Below, in pieces: positions 16,424-25,107 of a stretch of 64,000 nucleotides of DNA. This DNA is from Ancylomarina sp. DW003 (GTDB lineage Bacteria > Bacteroidota > Bacteroidia > Bacteroidales > Marinifilaceae), in NCBI RefSeq assembly GCF_029029505.1, contig NZ_JAKJSD010000022.1, positions 1-64,000 of the forward strand. Direction: 5' to 3'. A program made the position numbers and the translations under genes. Each line of letters opens with the position of its first letter. Positions within the stretch are counted from its first letter, which is position 1. The notes beneath the pieces were generated by a model. That model was not told the origin of the DNA and ran no database searches. It saw only the letters and a list, made by a program, of their open reading frames with translations.

Positions 16424-17029
16424 CTAATCTGTTAACAGTTTGTACTGGCTGATTTCCTTATCGGTCATCCAATGAATTGAGTTTGCAGGTGCTGCGTTTA
16501 TCGTGAAATAATAAAAAGCCTCTGCATTTTCCTGAGTAAAACCTACTGTTTTGTAGTAGTTGATATAGGGCAAATGATTTTGATGGCCTGCAGGAAAATC
16601 TTTTGCACTAAGCTCTTTACCATCTTTATCAGTACCAGCCCACGAATGAACACCTATTTTTGTGTTACTTCCTTTAGTTCTTTCAATTCCAGCTAAGAAA
16701 AAATCCACACCACCTGAAGCAATTATACCATTATCCAGTAAATGTATATTTATTTTTAAGTCATGTACCTTGGATGATAAAAGTAAATTAACTTCATCAT
16801 CCATGGAGCCATCGCAGTTTTTAATATCAATTTTTTGAACTTTAGGATATAAGGAATAAAGTTTATTAAAGTTTTTGAGCGATTTAGAATTAATGACACC
16901 ATCCATTTCTATTGTTGTTCTGTCTATAAGTACGGAGAAAATTCCAAATTTTGGATTTTCAGATTCAACTTTGTTACAGGAAATAAAAAGGATGCAAGTA
17001 AGGCTTAATACTAAAATAAATTTATTCAT
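16424..17029 (-). CDS. Lipoprotein with Clp/crotonase-like fold (COG3904-like)
   Basis: 201 residues; lipobox LFISC with Cys18. The middle reads like a ClpP/crotonase superfamily protein: an NFNKLYSLYPKVQKIDIKNCDGS strand-helix unit, then HLLDNGIIASGGVDFFLAG (oxyanion-region analogue) and KIGVHSWAG, the conserved GVHSW block seen in COG3904 periplasmic proteins. A classical Ser-His-Asp set is suggested by Ser in IASGG and His in GVHSW but is not proven. Third gene of the 19.0-16.4 kb operon, 81 bp after the previous gene. Anchored in the envelope; substrate unknown. Confidence 0.7.
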   Translation of the reverse strand: MNKFILVLSLTCILFISCNKVESENPKFGIFSVLIDRTTIEMDGVINSKSLKNFNKLYSLYPKVQKIDIKNCDGSMDDEVNLLLSSKVHDLKINIHLLDNGIIASGGVDFFLAGIERTKGSNTKIGVHSWAGTDKDGKELSAKDFPAGHQNHLPYINYYKTVGFTQENAEAFYYFTINAAPANSIHWMTDKEISQYKLLTD

Positions 17030-17110
17030 GTGTGTTGATTTTATGATTTTTAAAGAGCAGATTGTTGTGTGCTCTCAGGTTCTAATTCTGTTGAAAGATT
17101 AGTCTATAGT

Positions 17111-17959
17111 TTAGCGTTTATAGGTGCCGTCAGGTAAAACCGTTGGAAATTTGTATCGAGGATCAGTTAATAGTTCGTAGATAGCAGTATCCGTATTTTT
17201 AACCAAATCAACTGTATTTAATCGCCATTCATTTGAAATTTCACTCAATCTGCTTTTCTGTGCACCAAGAATTGAAGACATCGACCAATAGAGATACTCA
17301 ATAGTTTGACAATCGCTATAGCCACAAGTTTTATCATCGTAAGTATACCAAGCATTAGCTGGATAGGTAGCGGGTATTGTTTTAAAATAACCACCTCGGG
17401 CTATATCCATGGCATCAGCTAGTTTTGTGCCATGTTCCATGCCAAAGGCATTCGGGTAGGCACTGGCGTGACCAGCAAGATTTATAATATGCCATATTTC
17501 TTCCAGTGAAGCATCAAATCTTCCTGTTTGTCCATTAGTGTGCCAGGCAGGAACGGTTTCATCTGCCCCTAAATCTTGTCCGGACCTACCAGAAGGTTGA
17601 GTAGATAGATGATCATTTTCAGTTTTCCACATATATAAAAAGGCTTTATTTTCCAGCATTTTGTCAATGACCAATTGATTATCTACACTGCCATCTTCAT
17701 CATTGTCTAAATACTGCGCCATTACATTCGCTGCATGGAGTAGCTTATTGTCTTCTACTCCGGAAGCTGCGTAAATATCCACACCAAATACAACTACTTT
17801 TCGATTAAATTTGTTTAGTCCTTTGTCTGTATTGGCTACAATTGTGAAATTGGGATCATTCCCTTTTGATATTGGAGCTAATTCGGTTGAATTTTTGTCT
17901 TTTGAACAAGAGCTAAAAATAATTGCGATTGTGATAATTATGTTTGTTAGTTTAATCAT
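17111..17959 (-). CDS. Lipoprotein of an uncharacterised, possibly metal-dependent family
   Basis: 282 residues; lipobox IFSSC with Cys18. It contains a calcium-loop-like segment DNDEDGSVD (85-93) and the conserved LEEIWHIINLAGH (E153/E154, H157, H164), which looks like a metal or catalytic cluster but is not HExxH. The C-terminal block ends LLTDPRYKFPTVLPDGTYK. I recall very similar proteins of unknown function in marine bacteria and some invertebrates. Starts 15 bp after the TolB-like lipoprotein gene, so they are co-transcribed. Role unknown. Confidence 0.7.
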   Translation of the reverse strand: MIKLTNIIITIAIIFSSCSKDKNSTELAPISKGNDPNFTIVANTDKGLNKFNRKVVVFGVDIYAASGVEDNKLLHAANVMAQYLDNDEDGSVDNQLVIDKMLENKAFLYMWKTENDHLSTQPSGRSGQDLGADETVPAWHTNGQTGRFDASLEEIWHIINLAGHASAYPNAFGMEHGTKLADAMDIARGGYFKTIPATYPANAWYTYDDKTCGYSDCQTIEYLYWSMSSILGAQKSRLSEISNEWRLNTVDLVKNTDTAIYELLTDPRYKFPTVLPDGTYKR

Positions 17960-17974
17960 GTTTTTATGTTTTAA

Positions 17975-18997
17975 TTAGTTAATAGTTTTAGGAGACCATC
18001 TTGGTTCATATACATCAACATCAGTTTGCAATTGAATACCAGAATTAGTGCTTTCTGAAGTTTGTGAGATTCCACATTTTCTATTTTCATCACCAATTTC
18101 GAAAACTAGATATTTACCGTCGAGCGGTGAAAAACTGCCTCCTGAAACCTCTTTTTTTATTCCCGATATGCTTATTTTATTTATCGATTTATCGGAGAAG
18201 TTATAATAATCTAAACCTAAAAATGAAAGTTTCGTATTGTCAATACTCCAAATCGGTTGATCATGTTTTTTTGCAATGAGTGTGTTTTGTGAACCATCTG
18301 GTTTAATGGTATAAGAATGAGTATAGGAAACCTCATCTTCATCATACCTCCAGGTTTTACTATAGGCTAATACAGGATTTTTAGCATCATGATTCCAACT
18401 TAATTCTTCGTACCAAAATTGATCTGAATTTGGAGAACTTTGTAATGCTTTTAAATCAGCCATTTTGATCTGATCGCCAGCATTAATTTTGGCTTCTACT
18501 GTACTCATTGAAATCACATAGAGGTTTGTAGAAAATTTAGTTAAATTATCATTATTATTTCCAATGTTAGAATTGCCAGTCATCACGGAAATTGCTAATG
18601 TTTTTCCATCTGGCGATACTCCTAATGAACGAACATCTTTACCAAAATTTGATAATTTAGTTGCTTTCTTTGTTTTTACATTAACGCGCCAAGCTTCCCA
18701 AGCAGTTTCTTTAGGACCTTTAGCACTTGCATAATAGACGTACTTGGCATCTTGAGACCAAGAGACATACCCAGATATAGGGCTGGCATCAGCTAATTCC
18801 TCAACATTTTCTCCATCTGGATCCATCATATAGATTTTTTTTGTATCGCCAAATGCTATTTTGTAACCATCAAGATCTTCTTTAATTTGACTTAATAACT
18901 CTGAGTTTGTATTTGACGGTTTTATACTGTCATCCTCATTTTCACAAGCATTAAGTGTTAGTGCGATTCCGAATAAAAAAACGCTTAGTTTGTTCAT
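17975..18997 (-). CDS. TolB/WD40-like beta-propeller lipoprotein
   Basis: 340 residues from the preferred start at 18997 (MNKLSVFLFG); lipobox LTLNAC, then an acidic linker. The mature part has repeated propeller blades of the TolB/DPP type: IYMMDPDGENVEELADAS, YVSWSQDAKYVYYAS, RSLGVSPDGKTLAIS, FSPLDGKYLVFE and VYEPRWSPK. Such propellers serve as protein-interaction or ligand-binding platforms on the envelope. The frame extends to an ATG at 19006, but comparison with the duplicated leader at 28.2 kb supports 18997. First gene of the three-lipoprotein operon. Confidence 0.8.
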   Translation of the reverse strand: MNKLSVFLFGIALTLNACENEDDSIKPSNTNSELLSQIKEDLDGYKIAFGDTKKIYMMDPDGENVEELADASPISGYVSWSQDAKYVYYASAKGPKETAWEAWRVNVKTKKATKLSNFGKDVRSLGVSPDGKTLAISVMTGNSNIGNNNDNLTKFSTNLYVISMSTVEAKINAGDQIKMADLKALQSSPNSDQFWYEELSWNHDAKNPVLAYSKTWRYDEDEVSYTHSYTIKPDGSQNTLIAKKHDQPIWSIDNTKLSFLGLDYYNFSDKSINKISISGIKKEVSGGSFSPLDGKYLVFEIGDENRKCGISQTSESTNSGIQLQTDVDVYEPRWSPKTIN

Positions 18998-19007
18998 AAT
19001 TTTCAAA

Positions 19008-19140
19008 TTTTAATGAATAAAAAAGCACATAGCTCAGCAAGGGTCCTGTTTAGGATCGATACTGAAGTATGCGCTTACGAGCAATAATACATTAAACTAA
19101 TATTCCCAATTTCTTCTTCAGTGTTGGAATAATAGTTTTA
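19008..19140 (-). repeat. Leader repeat, copy 1, upstream of the TolB-like lipoprotein operon
   Basis: About 133 bp nearly identical (roughly 90 % by eye) to 28205-28336. On the minus strand it forms the 5' leader of the lipoprotein operon, ending a few bases before its ATG. Two small hairpins are preserved in both copies: UCCU-AAAC-AGGA (19042-19057 region) and AUAC-UUCA-GUAU. In the first hairpin the outermost pair changes from G-C here to A-U in copy 2, a compensatory change that suggests a structured RNA. Confidence 0.75.
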
Positions 19141-19179
19141 TTCAAAAAAAGAGAATGTTTCTAACAATAATCTAACAAG
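19140..19179 (-). promoter_or_regulatory. OmpR/PhoP-like box, copy 1 (two TGTTAG hexamers, 5-bp spacer)
   Basis: 40-bp element matching 30339-30378 in about 35 positions. It contains direct hexamers TGTTAG-N5-TGTTAG (minus strand; CTAACA at 19161-19166 and 19172-19177). An 11-bp period of direct repeats is the usual layout for OmpR/PhoB-family response-regulator sites. It lies immediately upstream of leader copy 1, in promoter position for the lipoprotein operon. Confidence 0.6.
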
Positions 19180-19231
19180 ATCATTCCGGGAAAGTGAAAT
19201 TTTGTATAAAAAGCTTAAATCATTTTTTTGT

Positions 19232-19756
19232 TTAATTAATTTCAATTTTTTCTTGTATTAAATCCTTGCTATTAGGTGATTGTGTGTAGACTTCCAGAAA
19301 TTTAACTTTAGTCCACAAGCCTGCATCATTAGCGTTTACAAAAATATGGTCTAAGCATTTAGAAGATTGATCACTTCCATGAAATATTTGTGCTTTGAAA
19401 GGAGCAATTTGTTTAAGCCTTAACTTAAGCTTTTTATATGAAACCAATTGGATATCAAATTCACCCGTTTTATTTTCGATTAAATGATGTTTTACGCCAA
19501 AAGCAAAAGCATTTTCTAATCTTGTAAGTGGTTCAATAATGCTGTCTTTTTCGTACAATATCCAATGAACTTTAATTGGTTTATCAGGACATAAAAGGCC
19601 ATTTTTATCAAAGTTTGCTTCATAAATTACTGTATTTGTATTATGGGTGCGTTGTATATAAAAAAGATGCCCTTCATTTTTTACAGGGATAGGATAGCGT
19701 ACAGGCGAGCCCGATAATGATGAAAGTAATATGATTGTGATATTTAAGAAATTCAT
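19232..19756 (-). CDS. DUF4833 exported protein of the sphingolipid operon
   Basis: 174 residues with a short signal peptide (MNFLNITIILLSSLSGSP). The mature sequence matches the DUF4833 family: HLFYIQRTHNTNTVIYEANFD near the start, IKVHWILYEKDS, and LIENKTGEFDIQLVSYKKLKLRL in the middle, ending with HIFVNANDAGLWTKVKFLEVY. The fold is probably a beta-sandwich; no enzymatic residues are evident. It overlaps the end of the epimerase gene by 4 bp, so it is translationally coupled to the sphingolipid enzymes, suggesting a periplasmic role in handling or transporting their product (inference). Confidence 0.78.
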   Translation of the reverse strand: MNFLNITIILLSSLSGSPVRYPIPVKNEGHLFYIQRTHNTNTVIYEANFDKNGLLCPDKPIKVHWILYEKDSIIEPLTRLENAFAFGVKHHLIENKTGEFDIQLVSYKKLKLRLKQIAPFKAQIFHGSDQSSKCLDHIFVNANDAGLWTKVKFLEVYTQSPNSKDLIQEKIEIN

Positions 19757-20757
19757 AAACAGTTATTGTTTTTATACCAATTGGTGGTTTCTTCTATGCC
19801 TTTTTCCAGATTATATTCCGGAATATAATCGAATGCGATTTGTGTTTCTTTTGAGTCACAAGACCAGTTTAAACTAGTAAGTTCTTTATATTTATCAATA
19901 TTAAAAACCGATGTTCGATGATTCATTTTTGCAAATGACTCAGAAAGATGTGCAACTCCTTTTACAATGTATTTTGGTAAGACAAGCGCAATAGTCCATT
20001 TGTTTAAGGCTTTTTTAGCAAGCTGAGATAATTCTTTACACGTATACGTCTGTCCATCTGATACTAAAAAAGCTCGGTTGGAAATATCAGAATGACAAGC
20101 TTGAATGGTTAGTCGCACTAAATCTTTTACATACACAAAGGATAATAATTGCTTGGGGCTACTTATATAAGGCTCAACATGTTTATTGATTGCCTTAAAA
20201 AGTTTTAGAAAATCTTTTTCCCGAGGACCATACACTGCCGTTGGTCGTAAAATAAGGTAAGGCACATTTTTTTGCCCACTTAAATATTGTTCTATATTCA
20301 GTTTACTTCGACCATAGTTTGTAATTGGACTAAATTTATCCTCTAACCTAATAGGCGATAAGGTTTCAGCATTACCAGGTCCCATTGCAGCCAAACTGCT
20401 CATTAGAATGAATTTTTTAGGCTTGAAGTTGGCATCAACTAACGATTCTAAAAGGTTTTGAGAGTATTGATTGTTAACCAAATCAAAATCATCAGGATTA
20501 ATAGCCTGTGTTATTCCAGCATTGTGAATAACATAGTCGAATTTTGCGAAATATTGACTGAGCACAAACCATTTCTGTCTTAATTTCTCCTTATTAGACA
20601 GGTCGAGAATTAAGGTTTGAATACGATAATCTTTTAAAAATCTCAGGTCGCTACCACTTCTTACGCCAGCAAAAACTTCATGCCCTTGTTTCAGAGCTTC
20701 TTCAACCAGAAAGCTGCCAATAAAACCGTTGGCTCCCGTAATTAGTATTTTACTCAT
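19753..20757 (-). CDS. NAD-dependent epimerase/reductase, probable ketosphinganine reductase CerR-like
   Basis: 334-residue extended short-chain dehydrogenase: Rossmann motif GANGFIG (8-14) and catalytic YGRSK (Tyr148, Lys152) with upstream Ser120/Ser121. In bacterial sphingolipid synthesis an epimerase-like SDR called CerR reduces the 3-keto group, and this gene is fused by 8-bp overlap to the ceramide-synthase-like gene and sits two genes after serine palmitoyltransferase. The function is therefore inferred from context; a sugar epimerase cannot be excluded from the fold alone. Cytosolic or membrane-peripheral. Confidence 0.78.
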   Translation of the reverse strand: MSKILITGANGFIGSFLVEEALKQGHEVFAGVRSGSDLRFLKDYRIQTLILDLSNKEKLRQKWFVLSQYFAKFDYVIHNAGITQAINPDDFDLVNNQYSQNLLESLVDANFKPKKFILMSSLAAMGPGNAETLSPIRLEDKFSPITNYGRSKLNIEQYLSGQKNVPYLILRPTAVYGPREKDFLKLFKAINKHVEPYISSPKQLLSFVYVKDLVRLTIQACHSDISNRAFLVSDGQTYTCKELSQLAKKALNKWTIALVLPKYIVKGVAHLSESFAKMNHRTSVFNIDKYKELTSLNWSCDSKETQIAFDYIPEYNLEKGIEETTNWYKNNNCL

Positions 20758-21880
20758 GATTTATATTTTTGATGTAACATCTGCGTCTTTTATGCTGTTC
20801 GTGTGGTACAAAACGCCACATAGACTGGACTTGTTTATTGTCTTCCAATTCTATGTTTGTTTCAGCGGTGTAGATGCCCATTTTTTTTGCACCATTTATA
20901 ATGTCGCTCATAATAATGGCATTGGCACCCTTGTTTTGATATTTTGAATCAACTGCTATTAAATAGAGATCCAATCGGTTATTCCTTTTAAGAGCTTTGA
21001 GCATTTGAATTGCTCCTCTTGGAAAAAGCTTTCCTTTGGCCTTTTGCAAAGCTTGAGTAAATGAAGGTAAAGAAATTCCGACACCCATTAGTTTTTTATC
21101 ATCATCAACTACCAGGCTAATTAAATTTAAATTGACGAAACTCAAATAAGCTTTTGTATAATAATCCATCTGATCTGGATTCAAAGGAATATAGCCATAC
21201 AAATCTTTGTAACATTCATTTATAAGTTTAAAAATATCAGGAGCCATTTCTTTGACCTCTTTTATTGATTTAGGTTTTAAAGAAGTCAAATTATTTCTGT
21301 CCTTACATCTCTGTGCAAGCGAACCCATCTTTTGGGCGATATTTTCATCTGTTTGTAATTCATACTCTATCCAATCAACACTTTTTTCGAAGGCTAAGTT
21401 TAGCAGATGCTTTTCGTAGTAGGGATAATTGTAAATTGTAGCCATGGTTCCTTTTCTTTGAAACCCTTTTAATAGCAAGCCTTGACGATCCATATCGGTA
21501 AATCCCATTGGGCCATGTACAGCTATAATAGAATTTTGTTTTAACCATTCCAGCGCTGTTTCCATTAGTTTGCTTGATATTGAAAGATCATCTTCAAAAT
21601 CGAACCAACCAAACCGACCAATTTGCTTTTCTTGTATTTTTTGTTCTTTTGTGTTGATAATAGCCGCAATACGACCTACAACTTGTTTGTTGCGATAAGC
21701 CAACCAATATTTACATTTGCAGAACTGATGAGCTGGGTTCTTATCATGTTTTAAAGTCTTAAGCTCATCCATATGAAGAGGGAATGCAACTTGAGTATTT
21801 TTTCGATACAGTTTTGTATAAAAACTGATAAATCTCTTGAGATCTGAAGACGACTTAACTTCTCTAATTTCTAATGACAT
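20750..21880 (-). CDS. GNAT-like N-acyltransferase, probable bacterial ceramide synthase
   Basis: 376 residues with a GNAT-type architecture: N-terminal AFPLHMDELKTL and KYWLAYRNKQVVGRIAAIIN, then AVHGPMGFTDMDRQGLLLKGF, and a C-terminal acyltransferase half with LYLIAVDSKYQNKGANAIIMSDII and AETNIELEDNKQVQSMWRF. This organisation matches the protein shown in other bacteria to acylate sphinganine (bCerS). The gene overlaps spt by 10 bp and the reductase gene by 8 bp, an operon layout that strongly supports a shared pathway. It would use acyl-CoA or acyl-ACP. Soluble, probably membrane-associated. Confidence 0.8.
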   Translation of the reverse strand: MSLEIREVKSSSDLKRFISFYTKLYRKNTQVAFPLHMDELKTLKHDKNPAHQFCKCKYWLAYRNKQVVGRIAAIINTKEQKIQEKQIGRFGWFDFEDDLSISSKLMETALEWLKQNSIIAVHGPMGFTDMDRQGLLLKGFQRKGTMATIYNYPYYEKHLLNLAFEKSVDWIEYELQTDENIAQKMGSLAQRCKDRNNLTSLKPKSIKEVKEMAPDIFKLINECYKDLYGYIPLNPDQMDYYTKAYLSFVNLNLISLVVDDDKKLMGVGISLPSFTQALQKAKGKLFPRGAIQMLKALKRNNRLDLYLIAVDSKYQNKGANAIIMSDIINGAKKMGIYTAETNIELEDNKQVQSMWRFVPHEQHKRRRCYIKNINHE

Positions 21881-23079
21881 AAAACCTCCTCCGGGATATA
21901 ATATTTTACAACTTCACTAATAGTATTTATGGCATATTCAATTTGTTTTTTACTATGCGCTGCTGTTAAAGAGAAACGCAATAGAGCATCATGTTCTTTT
22001 ACACCCGGAGCTACAACCGGATTGACGTATATTCCTTTTTCCAGAAGTTTTTTAGCTATGCGAAAAGTTAAGATGCTATCGCGGATATAAATAGGAATAA
22101 TTGGTGTTTCTGCCATACCAATATCCAGATTATATTCCCTCATTAGTCGTAAAGCATATTGCGTATTATCCCATAGTTTTAAACGATAGGAATCATCAGA
22201 TTTAATCAATTTTAATGAGGCTAAAACACTTGCTGTTGCTGCAGGAGGCAGGCTGGCACTAAACATGTATGAGCGAGAGGCGTGACTCAAGTAGTCGATA
22301 ATATCCTTATTACCAGCTACAAAACCTCCAACAGAAGCCATTGATTTACTAAATGTTCCCCCTATAAGATCTACTTGATCTGTGATACCATAATGAGAAG
22401 CTGTACCCGCACCATGTTTTCCCAATACACCAATGGCATGTGCACAATCTACAAAGGTAAAAGCATCGTGTTTCTGAGCGACATGTGTGATTTTATCTAG
22501 CTTGGCAATATCGCCATCCATAGAAAAAATACCATCAGTAATAATTAATTTTACACCATTCGAATTCTTTACTCTTCCAAGTTTTCGATCCAAATCGAAG
22601 GTGTCGTTGTGTTTATATTTAATTCGCTGAGCTAAACTCATTCTGCAACCATCGATAATAGAAGCATGGTTTAATTCATCAATAAAAATATGGTCGCCTT
22701 TACCTGCCATAGCTGGTAATACACCCGTGTTAACCTGAAATCCGGTTGGGAATATAATAACAGCTTCTTTGCCCAAAAAATCTTTTAATTCGTTCTCCAA
22801 TTCATGATGTAAATCTAAAGTCCCATTCATAAAACGGCTACCTGTACACGAGGTGCCATACTTATCAATAGCTTGCTTTGCTGCTTCTTTAATTAGGGGG
22901 TGGTTATTTAATCCGAGGTAATTGTTTGATCCAAACATCAAGACCTCTTTCCCCTCGATAATTGCAGTATCTGACTGTGGAGAAGAAATAGGACGAAAAA
23001 AGGGGTACATACTTGTTTCTCTCAGAAGTTTGGCTTGTATGACCAGATTGCTATTCTTCACAAAATCGTATTTACTCAT
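21871..23079 (-). CDS. spt: Serine palmitoyltransferase
   Basis: 402-residue PLP-dependent alpha-oxoamine synthase; condenses serine with palmitoyl-CoA to 3-ketosphinganine, the first step of sphingolipid synthesis. SPT-like features: the longer N-terminal extension with MYPFFRPISSPQSD, CTGSRFMNGTLDLHHELE, DELNHASIIDG (His138), DCAHAIGVLG and the Schiff-base lysine in GGTFSKSMASVGG (Lys245). The paralogue bioF in this window lacks the extension and the MYPFFRP motif. It leads a chain of overlapping genes with the ceramide-synthase-like and reductase-like genes. Cytosolic. Confidence 0.92.
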   Translation of the reverse strand: MSKYDFVKNSNLVIQAKLLRETSMYPFFRPISSPQSDTAIIEGKEVLMFGSNNYLGLNNHPLIKEAAKQAIDKYGTSCTGSRFMNGTLDLHHELENELKDFLGKEAVIIFPTGFQVNTGVLPAMAGKGDHIFIDELNHASIIDGCRMSLAQRIKYKHNDTFDLDRKLGRVKNSNGVKLIITDGIFSMDGDIAKLDKITHVAQKHDAFTFVDCAHAIGVLGKHGAGTASHYGITDQVDLIGGTFSKSMASVGGFVAGNKDIIDYLSHASRSYMFSASLPPAATASVLASLKLIKSDDSYRLKLWDNTQYALRLMREYNLDIGMAETPIIPIYIRDSILTFRIAKKLLEKGIYVNPVVAPGVKEHDALLRFSLTAAHSKKQIEYAINTISEVVKYYIPEEVLCH

Positions 23080-23169
23080 ATTAGTTGATTTTAAATTTAT
23101 AAAAACATCTTTCTATCTCACTTCAAAAACTGATTCTAACTATTCTTTGAGATAATAAGGACGATCGGT

Positions 23170-25062
23170 TTAAATGTGTTTATTTTGAATCCAATTTTTT
23201 AATGTGCTGAGCATCTTATTAGCCTGTTTAACTTCTTGCTTAAGCAGGTTATTTTTTTGAAAAGGATCTTCTTTGATTTGATATAGTGCTTTACATTTGT
23301 CGCCATCAAAAAGGAGCAAATAATTGTCTTGTATCATTTGATAGCATTGATTGACAATGTTTACCGCAAACTTTTCAGAAGACTTATTCAAGAGGTCATT
23401 ACCTGCTGATTTAAAATCTTTATCGTAGCTGAGATAATTTAACACAGTAGGATAGATGTCGATTTGTTGGGCACTATCTTCTCTTTTGCCTGTTAAATTC
23501 TTGTTGGGTGAATAAAACATGAGAGGGATAGCAAATGCCTTAGCCGAAGTGGCATATTCTTTATGCCAAGGTGTTATAGCATGATCAGCAGTGATAACAA
23601 ACAGCGTATTTTTATACCAAGACATTTTTGAAGCTGTTTTAAAAAATTGCCTAAGTGCATGATCGGTATAATGCATGGTTTCATGTATACCATTGGTTCC
23701 TTTAGGAAATTTATCTTGATACTTGTTTGGAACAACATAAGGGTTGTGGGAAGATAAGGTGAAAACCGTTGCTAGGAATGGTTTCTTGCATTGATCCAGT
23801 TTTTTTGCCATATAGTTCAAATAAGGCTCATCGAATATGCCCCAGGTTCCATCAAAATCATCAAAATAGGGGTATTCATTTAACCCATAGTATTTGTCAA
23901 CACCTGCTGCTGTACAATAATCGCGAAAGCCCATTGTTGCATTGTGAGAACCATGAAAAAACATGGTTTCGTAGCCTTTTTGTTTAAGGCAAGATGCTAA
24001 ACTATGTACCTTTTTTCCAGATTTATGTGATAAAATAAATGGAGTTTGATTAGCTGGTATAGAAGAAATGATTGCAGGCAAAGCATCCATACTTTTACGG
24101 CCGTTAGCATAAGCATGGGTAAAATATAGGCTTTCATGCATTAAGGAATCCAGAAAGGGTGCATAACCAGGATACCTTCCATTTTCCAATTTGGGATTTA
24201 AGCTTTTGAAAGTTTCCCTTGTAAAACTCTCAAGAATAATAATAACGACATTGTCTGGTTGGAATGCTTCTGTATTATGAGGTATAGATTCCTTCCTAGA
24301 TTGCGATAATGTTTGAGTTGCCTGATCATAAGAAGGTGTGGTTGTTTTTTCGAAATAGGATGCAATAAGCGTAAAAGCAGAATTAAGAATAATACCTGCA
24401 TCTTCAACTTGTTCAACATCCTTTATAGCATCCTTAATTGTAAGAGATTTTCCCCAAATGTTTAAATTGTTTTTGATAGCAGCAATACTCAAAAGCAAGA
24501 CTCCTAAACAAACAGCCAGAGATATTTTATAATTGAACTCTCGTTTGGTTTTAATACGTTTGGTCAGAGTAAATAGGAAAAATCGGACAAGAACAAAAAT
24601 CAATAAACCTAATAGAACAAAAGCATACCAATAGGTAAAAAAGAATTCACCTCCCAAAGAAGACATATTGGCTTGTGTACCTAAATAATCAAAAATTGAA
24701 AATGTAAGTCGTTTTAAAGTGTAAGGATAATAAAAGATATCAGCCAAATTTGCCACTAAGGCTATTGTGTTTACAATAGTATAAATAGCCATCAGAATAT
24801 ACTGATACCATTTGTTGTCACAAAACTTAAAGGGTAACACACTCAATAAAATAAAAGGCGTATTAATCATGCAGACGGCAGCCAGATCGAATTTGATACT
24901 GTCGATAATATAAAAGGGGTATTGATACCAAAAGATATTACTGAATAAGGCCTGATTGAAACCGATAAAGAGCAGTCGACTCAATTGGAAAAGGAACATC
25001 AGTAATAATAACTGATAAGCCAAAACCTTAAGTTTTGATTTTGTGTTAATTCTTAATTGCAT
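23170..25062 (-). CDS. LtaS-like phosphoglycerol/phosphoethanolamine transferase (sulfatase fold), copy 1
   Basis: 630 residues: five N-terminal membrane helices (about 12-36, 48-76, 87-110, 141-166 and 180-197), then an extracytoplasmic alkaline-phosphatase/sulfatase domain. Metal site: Glu278 in IILESF, Asp493-His494 in ITADH. At the position of the nucleophile it has Ser324 in GRKSMDALP, whereas most LtaS/EptA enzymes and the second copy in this window use Thr. It ends 90 bp before spt and starts 45 bp after the DUF5686 gene, so head-group addition to ceramide or another envelope lipid is a reasonable role (inference). Confidence 0.85.
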   Translation of the reverse strand: MQLRINTKSKLKVLAYQLLLLMFLFQLSRLLFIGFNQALFSNIFWYQYPFYIIDSIKFDLAAVCMINTPFILLSVLPFKFCDNKWYQYILMAIYTIVNTIALVANLADIFYYPYTLKRLTFSIFDYLGTQANMSSLGGEFFFTYWYAFVLLGLLIFVLVRFFLFTLTKRIKTKREFNYKISLAVCLGVLLLSIAAIKNNLNIWGKSLTIKDAIKDVEQVEDAGIILNSAFTLIASYFEKTTTPSYDQATQTLSQSRKESIPHNTEAFQPDNVVIIILESFTRETFKSLNPKLENGRYPGYAPFLDSLMHESLYFTHAYANGRKSMDALPAIISSIPANQTPFILSHKSGKKVHSLASCLKQKGYETMFFHGSHNATMGFRDYCTAAGVDKYYGLNEYPYFDDFDGTWGIFDEPYLNYMAKKLDQCKKPFLATVFTLSSHNPYVVPNKYQDKFPKGTNGIHETMHYTDHALRQFFKTASKMSWYKNTLFVITADHAITPWHKEYATSAKAFAIPLMFYSPNKNLTGKREDSAQQIDIYPTVLNYLSYDKDFKSAGNDLLNKSSEKFAVNIVNQCYQMIQDNYLLLFDGDKCKALYQIKEDPFQKNNLLKQEVKQANKMLSTLKNWIQNKHI

Positions 25063-25107
25063 TTATATAGATATAAGGAGATTAATAAGGTTTATAGTCA
25101 GCTGGCT

